Positions 11,539-23,460 of a DNA stretch of 64,000 nucleotides are shown here, piece after piece. This DNA comes from Chalara sp. BL73. Lineage: Eukaryota > Ascomycota > Leotiomycetes > Helotiales. How positions within the stretch are numbered: position 1 is the stretch's first letter; every line of letters starts with the position of its first letter. Both the position numbers and the translations under genes were made by a program. The notes beneath the pieces were generated by a model that did no database searches, was not told the DNA's origin, and saw only the letters and a program-made list of their open reading frames with translations. The stretch spans positions 1 to 64,000 of the forward strand of contig CAKJVC010000156.1 of the NCBI GenBank assembly GCA_918026815.1, read 5' to 3'.

Positions 11539-12570
11539 TTATTTCGTCGAAAGCTCAGGACTATCACCAAAACACTTCGACAACATAGCCAGGGGATACC
11601 GCTCGCCCTTCGCGCCACCAACCTTCTCAATCTCCGCCCGAATCTCCGCCACTTCCTCTTCACCTAATTTCACCTCGACAGCCTGCGCGTTATCCTCCAA
11701 ATATTTCGTCCTCTTCGTTCCTGGGATCGGGATAAAATCATCCCCCTGAGCTAGAATCCACGCCAAAACCAGCTGACTTGGCGTAACACTTTTCCTCTCC
11801 GCAATACTCGAAAGCGTCTTTACCAGCTCAAGATTCTCTCCAAAATGTTTCTCTGAGAACCGCGGATGGCTCACGCGACTATCCTTCTCATCAAAGTCGT
11901 CGCGGCTCTTAATGGTATTCGTCAAGAATCCGCGTCCCAACGGCGAGTACGCCACGATTTTTACGCCTAGTTCTCTTGCGGCCTTCAACAAGCCCACCTG
12001 CTCGCTCTCAATCTGGAGCGCGAACGGTGAATACTCCATCTGTATCGCCGCAATGGGGTGCACCTTGTACGCCCTCCTCAGCGTGCGCTCCGAACACTCG
12101 CTCAAGCCTAAATACCTAATCTTGCCCTCATCCTTCAACTCCTTCATCGCCTGGACTGTCTCCTCGATCGGCGTATCAGAATCAACACGGTGCTGATAAT
12201 ATAGATCAATCGTGTTGACGCCTAAGCGCTCCAAGCTTCCCTTGCACGCTTCCTTCACCCACTCCCTATCGCCACGAATCGCGTGCTTCCCATCCTGGAA
12301 TATGCTCCCAAATTTGGTGGCGAGGAAGATCTCGTTGCGACGCCCGGTCTCTTTAAACCATTTTCCGATGAGCTTCTCGTTGGTGTGTGGACCGTAGACA
12401 TCAGAGGTGTCCCAGAAGGTGATACCTAAGTCAGCGGCGCGCGTTAGGACGGCCAAAGATTCAGCATCGTTATAACCGCCATAAGATGTATAGCCGAAAG
12501 ACATGCCCATACATCCTAAACCTTGGGCAGAGACCTTGTCGTCGCCGATTTGGCGCTGTGGGTATGACAT
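11539..12570 (-). CDS. Aldo/keto reductase, NADPH-dependent
   Basis: A single exon of 343 residues encodes a TIM-barrel oxidoreductase that reduces aldehydes and ketones in the cytosol. The N-terminus carries the G-L-G-C-M-G-M-S pattern of the large AKR group that includes fungal and plant pyridoxal-reductase/YakC-like enzymes. The catalytic tetrad is visible: Asp54 and Tyr59 in the W-D-T-S-D-V-Y-G motif, Lys86 in A-T-K-F-G and His127 in Y-Y-Q-H. The cofactor-binding I-P-I-P-G-T-K motif is near the C-terminus. Length is normal for the family and the frame is intact from ATG 12570 to the stop. No secondary-metabolite neighbours are present, so the natural substrate cannot be inferred. Confidence 0.95.
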   Translation of the reverse strand: MSYPQRQIGDDKVSAQGLGCMGMSFGYTSYGGYNDAESLAVLTRAADLGITFWDTSDVYGPHTNEKLIGKWFKETGRRNEIFLATKFGSIFQDGKHAIRGDREWVKEACKGSLERLGVNTIDLYYQHRVDSDTPIEETVQAMKELKDEGKIRYLGLSECSERTLRRAYKVHPIAAIQMEYSPFALQIESEQVGLLKAARELGVKIVAYSPLGRGFLTNTIKSRDDFDEKDSRVSHPRFSEKHFGENLELVKTLSSIAERKSVTPSQLVLAWILAQGDDFIPIPGTKRTKYLEDNAQAVEVKLGEEEVAEIRAEIEKVGGAKGERYPLAMLSKCFGDSPELSTK

Positions 12571-12965
12571 TTTGAAGTGATCGAATTGTTTTGTTCAAGA
12601 TGTCTAAAACGGCAATACAGCGTTTGGTAGCGGAATAGACGTAATAATAAATGTTGAAATACCCCATTTTTATATATGATTACCAGAACGCCACGTGTAA
12701 TGTCAGAACCGGAGTTAGTACGTCATGTCTCTTGGTTGGTCGGAGATATGCTTAACACCGTGAACCTGGCATATATTTCATTTCAAACATTGAGAAAGGA
12801 TTCGCGGATGAGTTTATGACTACCTTCAAGCTCAAATTCTGTGCCTAAAATAAAAACTTTCATTATGCAAGGAAATAACGTTGATAGAAACCTGGGAAGA
12901 TGTGCTACTGATAGTTTATCATGCAATTGTAATGCTCTATGGGCATTCAAGGACGACACTGCAAA
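12571..12965. other. Intergenic, AKR promoter side and Sae2 3' flank
   Basis: A 395 bp spacer between the start of the aldo/keto reductase and the stop of the Sae2-like gene. It is AT-rich near 12640-12690. It probably contains the reductase promoter and the terminator of the other gene. No ORF of interest. Confidence 0.5.
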
Positions 12966-15639
12966 CTATTCATCTTTGAATATAAATGCACCCCCTGGCC
13001 TCATTGCCTCGTGGTACCGGTACTCAACTTTCTCCCTTTCCGCCAATCTGGCCTGCTCTCTATCCTCAATCTCTTCTTGCGTAGTCGGAAAATCAATCCT
13101 CCAAAATCCAATAGGGCTTTTGGCTCGCTGATAAGCCTGTCTATGTCTTCCAAATTTGTTGGCTATTTGTCTTGTCCGAGCCTGAAGCAAAAGCTCAACT
13201 CTTTCTGCGTCTGGCATCTCCTTCAGCTTGTAGACATTGCCCCCTAAAAAATCTTCTAGTAAAGCTTGGTCCGCCTCTTCTTGTGACAATGTTACAGCTT
13301 GGCCAGGATCCCGCTCTAGTTCAGCTAGAACTCGAAATCGATCGCCACAACATTCGGGTTTTGTGCATCCGGGCAAGCATCGCCGATCATCTTTATTGCG
13401 GACAACTTCGTTGAAGGCATACCTGTAGCCTTGGTTGTACTTCGGATTGATTTTAAAGTCTTCAAGACTAAGCTTCTCTAATGGCCGATGACGAAGAGGC
13501 TCATTGTCAGGATGGTCGACTTTCGTATTGAGTCGATCCGCCGCATCGACAGACTGGCGCTGTGCAGTCGTACCTTTTGGGGTTACAGCTGATGCCTTAT
13601 TTTCCGCGGCCAATCCAGAGAGTTTGTTAATAGGTGACTTTGAAGGAGGACGAGATAAAGGCGATGATCTAGATACTGATTGGTCTGAATCCGCAGTCCG
13701 CTTAATTTGTTTTCGGGTAAACGCAAAACTGTCTGCGCGTCGATCTTTATTTGGAGATGATGTAGTAGATAGTGAGGATCTAGTGCCATAAGAAGAATCC
13801 TTGGAAGTTTTTCCAGTAGAAATTGTGGCGTCAGCCGTTAGGGTAGTCTTTGGCAATAGGTTTGAGTTCTTGATAGTATGTCTCTCTGGGGTTGGCCTGT
13901 CAAGATTCCCTAAACGACTGCTGAAGTTTTTTCCTGGCGTATTTTCATTGAAGACCGTCAGATTCTCCCCATCTTCTATTAAACCCTGTATTTCCTGCTG
14001 ATTTGCAGTTCGACGGCGTTTCGAGAGACACTGTACAGAAGTTATGGGAAGGATTCGTTTGTTGGTGCTCAAACTTCGAAAGGTTAGATCTTGCCGCTTG
14101 CCCCTGGTTGTAGCTGGTGTATGACCCGCTGCATTGATATAATTCGGTGTTGCACGGAAATCAATTGAAGGTTGGTGATCCGGCAACACATTGATATCAT
14201 TGGGGAAGCCCATTACTTCATGTGCTGTATGCGATCGTTGCTTCCTTGGAGTTTCCTGTTTGTCACCAATAGCGTCAAGGTCAATGCTGTCACTACTAGG
14301 CTCGAAGATTCCTGTTAGTCTTAAAGGGCTACTCGATATCTCCTCTATTTTGATCTTGGGAAGGCTAGATTCCTTTGGTGTTGGGGCGTTACCGGTCTTC
14401 CTCTTTTTAACTTTGCGAGTGGAGACTACAACGGGTATGTCTGGCGAGAAGCCCGTGTCTAATGGCTCACGTACTAAGATTGAGTGATCCTGGAGCTGAC
14501 TTGGTGATCTGGATGTGGTTTCATCTTGGTTATAGATGGGATGGAATTCAAGGTCATCAAATTGGGTGTCTTCCACAGCGACTTTTACCTCTCTAGGTAA
14601 TGGAGGGAGATCAATGCTATCTAATGGCTTATCAAGGTGTTCATCTTCGGATTGGTCCCGTTCTCTATCATCTGCATATGTTATGGCATCTTTCTTTGTC
14701 TTTGATCGTCCTGGGAATGAGGGAGTGCATGGCATTTCATATTCGTTCAGGTCTGGCAGAATTGGACACTTGGCGAGAGACACAATTGCAGCTGCAGAAA
14801 TGTCGCAAATTGATTTAGGATCGCGGCTTTGGCTGCTTTCGTTTAGTCCGTCAATGGCTCCAGGCATAGCTTTCAATGAACGGAGTTCTTCTCCGAAGCT
14901 CTGCATCCTTGCTTTCAACCTCTCAATCTTTTGTTGCTCAGTTTCGCAGGCAGTTTTCCATTCATACGTCTTCACCTTTTGTTCTTTCAGTAGCTTCGCA
15001 ATGCTTTCTCTGGCACCATTCATTTCAAAATATTTGGTGCACAAACTGTTGTATTTCCGTACCAGGGCTTGATGGACTGTTCCAGACACAGACTCAAAGC
15101 TACTGGAATCTGGCTGTGGAGTTGTCGTTCCTTCCTCTGTTGGTCGTTTCGATTTCTCGTTGGCATACTGCGCTGTGACCTGTGTCACCTTCTCTAAAGC
15201 CTGCTTCAGCTCTGAGGCCAATCGCAAATTTTCCTCTTGTAGATTATCTATATTGGAAGCAGCATTCCGACATATTTCTAGCTCCTGCACAAGTCGCGCA
15301 TTCTCAGTAATAAACTCGCTTTCCTGTGGCAAGTTGTCCTTATTAGATGGAGCAGTGCTGAAGGTTTCGACGTTGGCTTGGTATTGTCGCTTTAAATTTA
15401 GGATCTCGTCTTCGAGTTCCCCGACTAGATGATCTCGCTCGCGCAGTCTCTGGAATTCATGTCGTGGGATCAATACAGAATTGCCATGGTCAAGCTCTAT
15501 CATGACGCGTCAGTCCTATGGGTAATTATCCTTTTGGTTGTTTGGGAATCATACCTCTTTTCAGATTCGCACCAATGATATCAAATGCTTTGTTCAGCTC
15601 CGTAATGGCCGCTTCTCTCCCTTTCTTCCAGCTCTCCAT
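12966..15639 (-). CDS. Sae2/Ctp1/CtIP-family DNA-end resection factor
   Basis: This family activates the Mre11 nuclease to start resection of double-strand breaks. The C-terminal Sae2 domain is clear: a G-C-T-K-P-E-C-C cysteine cluster, then a K-F-G-R-H-R motif and the S-P-x-G-F-W-R-I-D-F signature near the end. The N-terminal part, about residues 1-200, is a heptad-rich coiled coil, as expected for tetramerisation. The middle is long, Ser/Pro-rich and disordered. ATG 15639 opens a short first exon (15639-15555). A 58 bp GT-AG intron (15497-15554) then joins in phase to the long exon, giving 871 residues. This is larger than the yeast proteins but usual for filamentous fungi. The many S/T-P sites are consistent with cell-cycle kinase control, which is inference. 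Confidence 0.93.
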
Positions 15640-16553
15640 TTCCCATGGGCAATGGCGTTGAGTTGATGGGAGGAGAAAGGAGCTGGTGGAAATTTCTTGG
15701 GAAGCAATTGGCCAGGAAGTCGCGATATCTGTTGCCCCACTTTCGCGTCAAGTTTGGAGCGAAGTCACGAGCTACATCAATGAACTGCATTCCGAGATTA
15801 ATATTCCAAATATAGTCAAATTCACAAATTATTCGCGGTTCCCAAGTTTCAAGTTCAGGCTTCCCATCTATGACAGATCTGCTTATATTGGTATGGGTGC
15901 TCTGTGTGTGCTTGCTAACATCACAAACGCTGTTGACTCCTTACCCTTCCGATGCGTCTTCCAGGTCCCCGTCACATTCCAAACACCTCAGTAATTGGTC
16001 ATGTTGCAGGAAGAGCACCATACAAATTCTTACAGTTTTGTATCAGTGACATGATGGTCCCCCAAGTATTAAGCTGAGTTCAATTGCTCGTGTTGGTCAC
16101 GCGAAATACTTGAGAAGAGACTAGTCCAGTAATCAGCCATGAATATGGATTTGTCCATGAATAAGGGGGATCCTATTCGTCTTTGCCGCTTCTTCGTGTC
16201 AGATATTTGGTTGCTTTATGCTCTAATATAGTTGCTTCGCTCCAAGAAGCATACAGGAGAGATGCTCTTAAATGAGAAGACTCGCACGAGAATTTTTATT
16301 CCTCAACGATGGTAACATGTTTTTACAGTTCGAAATTACTCACATAATAGAAGCCACCCAAATTGTATGCTGTGGAGATTAGCACAGGCTCTTGAAGCAA
16401 GCACAACATTCCATGCGGCAGAAATTATTGTGCAACTATGGAAAGACATTCCTACCTTCAGACACATAAAAGCGCAACAGAGACCTCCATCGAGGATGAA
16501 GAAGCATCCCATCTCAAGAAACGATTCCAGGACGTTGCGGCACTACCGTCAAC
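15640..16553. other. Divergent intergenic region between Sae2-like and NADase genes
   Basis: About 900 bp between two divergent genes, so both promoters should lie here. Open frames at 15686-15994 and 16367-16776 overlap or precede the NADase start in other frames and have no domain. No distinct regulatory motif was recognised. Confidence 0.45.
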
Positions 16554-17275
16554 ATGCATCTCTTCTCATTCATTTGGACCTTCCTGGTGCCACTCGTATC
16601 TGGCTCTCCTCTCGCAGATGGCCACCGCAATGCAGATTCAAGACCTCAGCTACGCTGCAGGAACTATTGCGTGGGCACAAACTATAACCCCTCTCTCACC
16701 AGACAATATGTCTGCGGGGATTTCCGCCTCGGTCCTACACGCCTTCCCACTCGTCTTCCGCTCAGCGACCTCGTAGACGATTATCGCCGCTTCGGAGGCC
16801 TTTGTCCTGGCCCCTTCCTAGAACAATGGTGGAACCTTACTACTAAGTCCTATAACTACCCCACCAAAGACGGTTTCCAGATCGATAGCGTTGGAAATCC
16901 AATCAAAGGCATGTTTGTGCTCGAACCTGGGATTGAACTAGATAGGTTTGGAGGGGAGGGTGGCAATTTTCTTAGTCCGAGGAATGCGCCGTATAATCAG
17001 AGATCTTTGCCACCGCTTAATCTAGATACGCCGCCAGATGACCGAACGTAAGTGCATTCCAGACTCTGATAAGTGAGTTGAAAGCTGATGGATAAAGATA
17101 TCCATACAACTATCACGTCTACCGGGTCCTGAAAAGTCTGACTGTGACTTCGGGTCCGATTGCGGGTTGGTTCGGGCAGCCAGGTCAAGGTGTTCAATAC
17201 CAGACTTCTCAAACCATCGCACAGCTCCTGGCAGACAATTTTATCGAGCGCGTGAATATTCGAAGAGGTTTCTAA
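16554..17275 (+). CDS. Secreted TNT-domain NAD glycohydrolase
   Basis: The TNT fold (named after the tuberculosis necrotizing toxin) hydrolyses NAD+. Fungal members, best known from Aspergillus fumigatus, are secreted or surface-bound NADases. This protein has 223 residues. A signal peptide spans about residues 1-20. Next come C-G-D-x-R-L-G-P (54-61), a Y-R-R-F-G-G-L-C-P stretch (78-85), a Y-P-x-x-D-G-F stretch (102-108), D-R-F-G (130-133) and the G-W-F-G-Q-P-G-Q-G segment (188-196), the signature end of the TNT domain. A 50 bp GT-AG intron (17048-17097) joins in phase. Paired cysteines suggest disulfides in an exported protein. ATG 16554 is chosen for the signal peptide. No partner immunity protein is seen nearby. 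Whether it acts on competitors, hosts or extracellular NAD is unknown. Confidence 0.92.
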
Positions 17276-18098
17276 GAAGCACGTATGAAGAAGATTCCTC
17301 ATATCTTAGAATATCAATATGTCAACCAGCTGTTATGAAGCCTAATATTTAGTCCTTGCAGTTGCCTTCGTTCCTGTAACCGATATCTGCTACTCATGAT
17401 TATTTCCATAAAGCCTTAACGCTATCAATCGTGTTAGATGTTATGTTGGGAGCAATATATTGCGTCACTTGTCCAGCTGAAATGGCTTGATTCAGACTCT
17501 GGCTATGGGAAAACTTCGGCATCACCTAAAAAAAGTCGTATGACAAGCTTAGGAGATCTTCTCCGGAGATGACGACACCCCTGACCCAAATCAACGTGTT
17601 AGCGCCTGCGGGAGCATCGGGAGGCCTTGTTAAGCCTTTCCCGAAGCAAAGCTTATTTCCCCATTGGCCAACCACATTATTCATTACCACCTCTACTTTA
17701 TCTTATTCTCCATATGATAAGTGGAGGAAGCGCAAGCACTATGACATGACAACCGCAAAGCAAATCACTAGACCGGATAGCACTTAATGAGGATGACCAA
17801 AAATGGAATGATCTGGGCCTGATAATGGAATAGTGCGCGAAATCTTCCACCACCTATCTCTTCTGAAGTCCAGGCGCGGGGCCAAAGGAAAGCTTTGTCG
17901 TGACGATATACATCCCTGCTATCTTTCCCATGAAGTCCGCGGGAAAGTCGTAATCACATATATAGACATACCACAAAACGTCTCCAACCAGACTTTTATC
18001 TATCCACCAGCTTTAAGGCGCTGTTTTACCTCTTATATCAATCACAAAAACACATCTGGATGCAAAAGAATCATCACCAAAACCTGTCCACAGCAACA
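17276..18098. other. Intergenic, no gene seen
   Basis: An 820 bp spacer between two plus-strand genes. The ORFs at 17569-17787 and 17833-18135 have no domain or splice partner. The final 150 bp probably form the promoter and leader of the small acidic protein. Confidence 0.45.
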
Positions 18099-18494
18099 AT
18101 GTCCAGCACGGAGATCTACGAGATGGCTACCCTAGTCCAGCACAAACTGCGCTCCGAAGCGAATTGCAAGGATCGCAACCTGGGCCGTCTAGTGCTGCAC
18201 GCACAACTTTACGATACTTTGCTTGAAAAATACGGAGAAGCGGAGCGGGGAAAACTGAAGCCACCTAAGTCAGGGCCGAGTTATGCACGCGGACGGAAGA
18301 TAGCGTCGGGGCATGTGGAATATGCAACGATGCTAGCGGAGGATGAGAATAAGGATGTCGCGACGATGGATGTGGATGTCCTGGAAGTAGACGAGGAGAA
18401 ATGCGAAGAGCGATGCGAGGTCGTATCGGCTGAGGTGGATACTTGCGCTGCGGTGTCGGTGGTGGAGAATGAGTTGGAGGATGATGACGATTAA
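18099..18494 (+). CDS. Small acidic fungal protein of unknown function
   Basis: An intronless frame of 131 residues starts at ATG 18099, which follows a CAACA context. An in-frame upstream ATG at 18060 would add 13 residues. The first two thirds are helical and charged (S-S-T-E-I-Y-E-M-A, then N-L-G-R-L-V-L-H-A). The last third is very acidic with several Cys and ends in Asp repeats. This layout resembles small conserved proteins of uncharacterised function in Leotiomycetes, by general impression only. It has no transmembrane segment or signal peptide. Function unknown. Confidence 0.65.
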   Translation: MSSTEIYEMATLVQHKLRSEANCKDRNLGRLVLHAQLYDTLLEKYGEAERGKLKPPKSGPSYARGRKIASGHVEYATMLAEDENKDVATMDVDVLEVDEEKCEERCEVVSAEVDTCAAVSVVENELEDDDD

Positions 18495-19592
18495 CTCAGA
18501 AAATGGCTATTACGAGAAAAGTACTTTTCGTATACTTGATGGCGGAGAGCATTAATCGCATTCGTCAAAAGGGGTGGCGATCATCGTTATGTCAGACGAC
18601 ATTGGGGTTAATTGGAATAGGGCTTTCTGGATACCACATTTGGCTACGACAGATAAAGAGAAAACAGGCCCCTGACGGGGATAGTAGGAGGATGGGGCAC
18701 TTCCCAATGTATGGGGCTTGTTCTAGGGCTGGAAGGAGCAAAAGGGCTGGTGCTGGAGCCGAAGAACATTTAGTGACGGGTGCCAAAACCGGCGACTGAA
18801 TGAAGGAGCAGCAGCTCTATGGCCAAGGAACTATTGGTCTAGACAATAATTGCATAAGCTTTAGTGTGAGTTAGAATGAATACGCACCTTATAACAGGCG
18901 CAGTTCTTATATCTACGACATGACTGAAAAACTTGAATTGCAAGTAGTTCCATTGACTGAGAGCTTGGATGAAAATCAAAATGCGTTTGCACAAACGACA
19001 GCTCATCTATGAAACACCGGTGCAAATCGATGCTCATATCCTTTGAAACTCCTCATCCATGTCAGTCATCAAACCGCTTCACAGCCTTCAATATGATACT
19101 CCAAAAGGGCCGAAAATCTGTATCACGTCGCTCATCGTAAGAGGATATTCCATAGCACTCCGGGAATCATAAGTAGTCTTCTTAGACGCCCCATGCCACT
19201 TCACTCGAAAAATAGGGTTTAAGTGCGGATGTTTCAAAACAGCTCAGGTAAATGCATCGATTTTGCTAAACACATTCTCTATTTCGACAGCCTCGCATGT
19301 GTGGCACCTGCGCTGTTGACTTTACAGTAATGAACATGATATACTCATAAAAAGTCGCCAAACTGGAAAATTTAGTACACCCCGAATTTATTTCTCGGTT
19401 TTGGTTTTGCACAGGCTAAACTCACATTGTGGTACCTACCTTAGAAAAGAAAGCAGCATCTTGGGTATCGAGCATAGCGAACCATTAACATTTTTCGAAC
19501 TGCAAAATCAAATGTTCTTGCGGAAGTACTATTGCGCCTTATAGTTCAACAACACTCCATAGGCTATAACAGAATTTCCACAATAGGCAGTC
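18495..19592. other. Intergenic, convergent 3' flanks
   Basis: About 1.1 kb between the convergent small acidic protein gene and the CorA-like transporter. The ORF at 18503-18799 is Lys/Arg/Gly-rich without a domain. No repeat or RNA gene recognised. Confidence 0.45.
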
Positions 19593-21341
19593 CTAAACTT
19601 CCTCTTGCTGGAGGCGTTGCATGATACCCATCTCGATATCCAGGTTTTGAGGACCTGCACCTGCACTACTCTTCGGTGGAGGGGGAATGCCATTCATACC
19701 TGAAAACGTACGAAGTGAGAGCTGTTGATGTGGGAAATCCTGCGCATCGGGTTGCGTTATCGACAGGTCCACAGAACGAGCTGCCGCAAGACGCGCCCGC
19801 TTCTTGCCTACCCAATATATGTAAAAGCCAAACACGATCCCTGTTAGTGGCGCCGTGATGGCAAAGTACAACCACACCCATGATTTGTCGAACTGTGTTT
19901 CTGAATTAAAAAACACCATACTAAAAAGTGCAGAAACGAATGTCCCAGGCAGGAACAGCATTGTCATCGTTGCAATTCTAGCCCGGGTTAGAACATCATA
20001 TTTACTTAGTCAGGCAGAAATTAGAAGGTCAAAAGGGACGTACGTAATCATGCTCGAATTATCCTGCGCCGTATCTTGCGCAATATCCTTCGTCAAGCCC
20101 GCAATAGACAGGTTCGTCACCGCATTCCTGCTATTGGCGGCACTAAACACAAAATTCATAATGAGCTTCGTGCGATCGCTAAAACTAGCGACCCATCGCT
20201 TCCTGAGCTCATTTCTATCTTTTAAAAACTGGAAACCTTCCGCAGCTGCGACAGCACGGGGGATGCCAAGGACTTGGAGTTTGTGACAGGCGGAGAGGAG
20301 GACGTCAAGTCTATCGGAAAGGTCGCCCAGGTCGGCGTAGAACATATTCCAGGTACGGCTAAGGTGATGTAGAGATTTTAGATTGGAAGGCTCGTCGACG
20401 ATTGGTTTTAATGGAGCGTCCATTCTATTTGGGCTTTCTTCATGCTGGATGCTGATGTTAGGCCCGGCCATAAGCAGGTGGAAGGTGATACATACCCATT
20501 CATACATTTTTAGCCAGTTCTTGTTTATCATAACTTGTCGCCAAAGGGCACACTCCTTCGCCAACAGAAAGTCTATTGCAAATGGCCGGAAGAGCAGGGT
20601 GTCTTTGCCATTTTTGGCCCTATCCTCGATTTTCTCCTTGATCACTGGTGGACAATCTATAATTAAATAGCTGATGTTTCCATTCTTGACATTATAAGAT
20701 GTGCACACATGCAGTGGGCCCTTCTCCCAGTCATAGAAGTAGTGATAAAATGTATCTTCAATCAGTCAGACAACCATTGTTCAATACGGTGAGAGAGGGC
20801 ATACCGATAGCTTCAACATTTCCATGGAAATCATACCGATGATACGACGCTCCTGACTGCTTTGCCCAAATACTTGGCCTCAACACGCCGTCTAGGAATG
20901 CAGTTGACACATGGGTTTTGACACAGATAGCATCAAGCGCTTGTGGTGTTACGCGGAGCCTTCCTGTCGTGCACCCATGCTGATCCAATCTTGATTTTAG
21001 AAACCTGGAGCTATCAGTCTACAAGCATATCTTCCGGTTAAACTGGATGCTACGCACAATATCTGTAGTGAGGGTTGGCCTTCGATACTCTCACTATCAT
21101 CCACGAGCTTGCTCTTGGGTTGGTCTTCCTCTCCAACAGACAGAATCTCGCTATCTCCTATATGAGATTGTAGATCAACAGTCGTAGTGCCATATTGTTT
21201 ATCATATCGTAGTCGCAGAATCTCGATATCTGTTTCTGACTCTGGATTTGGATCATTGACCAAGTGGGACAAGTAGGTCGTATCAAAGTAAGTCATGCTT
21301 CTATCATTCATGTATTCCACAAATGTGCTAGAAACATTCAT
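19593..21341 (-). CDS. CorA-like metal ion transporter of the fungal group
   Basis: CorA-family proteins carry Mg2+ or other divalent ions through pentameric channels. The C-terminal exon (19977-19593) holds the family's two helices, with T-M-L-F-L-P-G-T-F-V in the first and a second helix followed by a Lys/Arg patch. The canonical G-M-N loop is absent, as in many fungal CorA-like proteins. It joins through a 66 bp intron (19978-20043) to the helical domain exon (20755-20044), and through a 49 bp intron (20756-20804) to an exon with R-L-R-V-T-P-Q-A-L and F-L-D-G-V. The N-terminal exon probably starts at ATG 21341. Its junction near 20995-21060 is not resolved: the two frames meet without a good GT-AG pair, so a missed intron or a frameshift is possible there. 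Confidence 0.8.
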
Positions 21342-21354
21342 ATGTAGGTATTAT

Positions 21355-21750
21355 CTAAAGTTTGAAAAAATGAGTCGCTACGGAATGTCTACACGCCGGG
21401 ACGGACAAGCTTAGAAGAGCAGTACATATATGCATAAACTGATCAACCTTCTTCTTTTGTGTGACAGAGAAGGCTACCGCCAAGAGCCGTACCCATGCAA
21501 CGTAACCCAAGCCATAATTGATCGACATAGGTGGCGGCAAATGCCATACAAGGAATCCTAAAACAATAGGGCTGACAGTAGCGGGGTAAGGCTCACTTGA
21601 TGTGGCCAGCCTCTTCTCATCTAAGGTGACCATATTCGTAAGTCTTATATGCGGGGCGTTTTGCTTGAAAGACTTTACTTCTAGAGTCGTGAACCTTGTA
21701 GTCGAGTAAAAACCAAGTTGATGCAGAATACGTGGCTCCACTTGGATCAC
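21355..21750 (-). CDS. Unassigned ORF upstream of the CorA-like gene
   Basis: This 131-residue frame has mixed hydrophobic and charged stretches. It could be a separate decayed gene or an extra 5' exon of the transporter. A parallel frame on the same strand is also fairly open but has two TGA codons. No motif recognised. Low confidence that it is a real gene. Confidence 0.2.
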   Translation of the reverse strand: MIQVEPRILHQLGFYSTTRFTTLEVKSFKQNAPHIRLTNMVTLDEKRLATSSEPYPATVSPIVLGFLVWHLPPPMSINYGLGYVAWVRLLAVAFSVTQKKKVDQFMHICTALLSLSVPACRHSVATHFFKL

Positions 21751-21944
21751 GATAATTCGCCCGATGAGAACCTCCTAATTAATTCAAAGGGACGAATAGG
21801 TTAAAAAGAAACACTAATTCAAGGCTTAGCCTACGACTCAAGGGAGTATCTCGAAGCGAACAACAACTAATTGTTCTAGGATATGGACATAGACATGCCT
21901 TGTCATACTTCGGGGTCGTCTTAAAATATTTATAGTCCAATCAC

Positions 21945-23460
21945 TTAAAGCGTCGCCTCCCTGGACTCTCTCAACCTCTTATACATCTCCTTTTCAAACT
22001 TCTGCTCGTACCGATGACTCTCGAAATCGCCAAATGGCAACAAATTCCCCGCATAGAAAAGTACCAGTCCAGTCTCTCTATCGATTCTCCACAGCAAATT
22101 TGGCAATCCGCTCCAAGTCAGCGTGCCACTTCCTCTCCCAGTCTCACTATCCTTTTCTAGAAGCAACCCTCCCAGACCCTGTCCGACCGGTTAGCACCAA
22201 GTTTTCTCAATTCTGCACAACACCCAAGGGATTAAGATAACAACGATTAGAAGACATAATTGCACCGTCAAACACGAATCAAAATTATGCAAGAAACCAA
22301 CACTCACCCAACCGAGAACCTCTTCCTCCTTCGAACTACTGAAAGTATCTTTAAAAAAGCTCGATCCTTGGTGCGCCTTACTTGCTGCCAGGCTCGCCTC
22401 CCCAAGCTGCTGAATAAACATCTCATCCACCGTTTCCGGTTTAAGAAGTTTGCCATCATTGCGGAGGATGGAAAGCAGAATTTGGAGGTAGTCAGTAGCA
22501 CTGCCTATTGCGCCTTGGCCGCCCATTTCCTCGCCGATAGGATACGGATCATCATAAAGCGGATTATCCGTCCACTCCACTGGTTTCCCAGTATCTACCG
22601 CCAACGTGCGGTAGGTGTTGATCCCACCGCGAATGGTTAACTTTACGAGATTCTCTCTCACCTTGGGTTTCAGTTCTGCTCCCATCAGCTCTGGACTTCA
22701 ATTCAGGAAACAAGGAAGAAAGGGGTACCTTGATGAAACGTGATGTTCTCAATACCAAGCACGCCCCAAATATTCTTCTCAAAGTACTCTTGAAGATTAA
22801 GACCCGAGAGACGCTCCACCAGAACACCGGCCCAATCGATACCATATCCATACGCCCAGCCCGTGCCTGGCTCAAACGTGAATGGCAGATCAAGTCTATC
22901 CTTCCTAGACAGCCCCATCGTTCCCGGCTCTTGGCCCTTCGAGAGACGCCATTTCAACAGGTGAGGAGAAAGAGCATCATATGCGCTCCCGGAGGAATGC
23001 GTAAGAAGTTGTCTACAATGTATCAGCTTGCCCGAATTCCCCTCAACAACAAACCGACTTGCCGTAAAGTGATCTTCCCTTGCACGGGTTTCAAGATCGG
23101 CTCGTCGCCTTCATACCCCGCCAGGATCTTCACATCCTTCAGCTCGGTAAGGATATCCCTCACATCATCATCCAGCGCGACCAAACCACGATCCATGCAC
23201 TGTAGCGCTGCGATTGTGGTTTGAAGCTTGGTGCAGGAGGCCATTATGAACGTGGCATTCAGGTCTATGGGCACACCTTGGCGCGCCTCCCCGAAGGCGC
23301 GGGCATAGGAAAAGCTTCCTGTGAAATATCAGCGAACGTGATGCATCTCAGTATAAGGAGGATGAAGGGGCATACCTGATGCGTCGGCGGCTAGGAGGAT
23401 AACGCCGGGAATGTCCCGCGCCATGGTCGCCTTCTCGAATTGCTCTTCAAGGGGCGCCAT
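21945..23460 (-). CDS. Serine beta-lactamase-fold hydrolase (EstB/class C-like)
   Basis: The protein has 413 residues in five exons (23460-23376, 23318-23063, 23012-22729, 22690-22308, 22178-21945). It belongs to the serine-active beta-lactamase/transpeptidase-like esterases, which in fungi often cleave esters or lactones of secondary metabolites. The nucleophile motif S-C-T-K sits at residues 56-59 (S-x-x-K). A W-x-Y-G-Y-G-I-D-W block at 166-174 supplies the usual catalytic Tyr. L-L-T-H-S-S-G is the family's substrate-loop motif. The second intron (23013-23062) has a GC donor (GCAAGT). Only that site keeps the L-R-Q-L-L-T-H frame. The third intron is very short (38 bp). No signal peptide is seen, so it is probably cytosolic. 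The substrate is unknown and no biosynthetic neighbours are present. Confidence 0.9.

Noticed and set aside
14536..15072. 178-residue plus-strand ORF
   Set aside because: It lies antisense to the firmly identified Sae2-like coding exon and has Ser/Cys-rich shadow composition.
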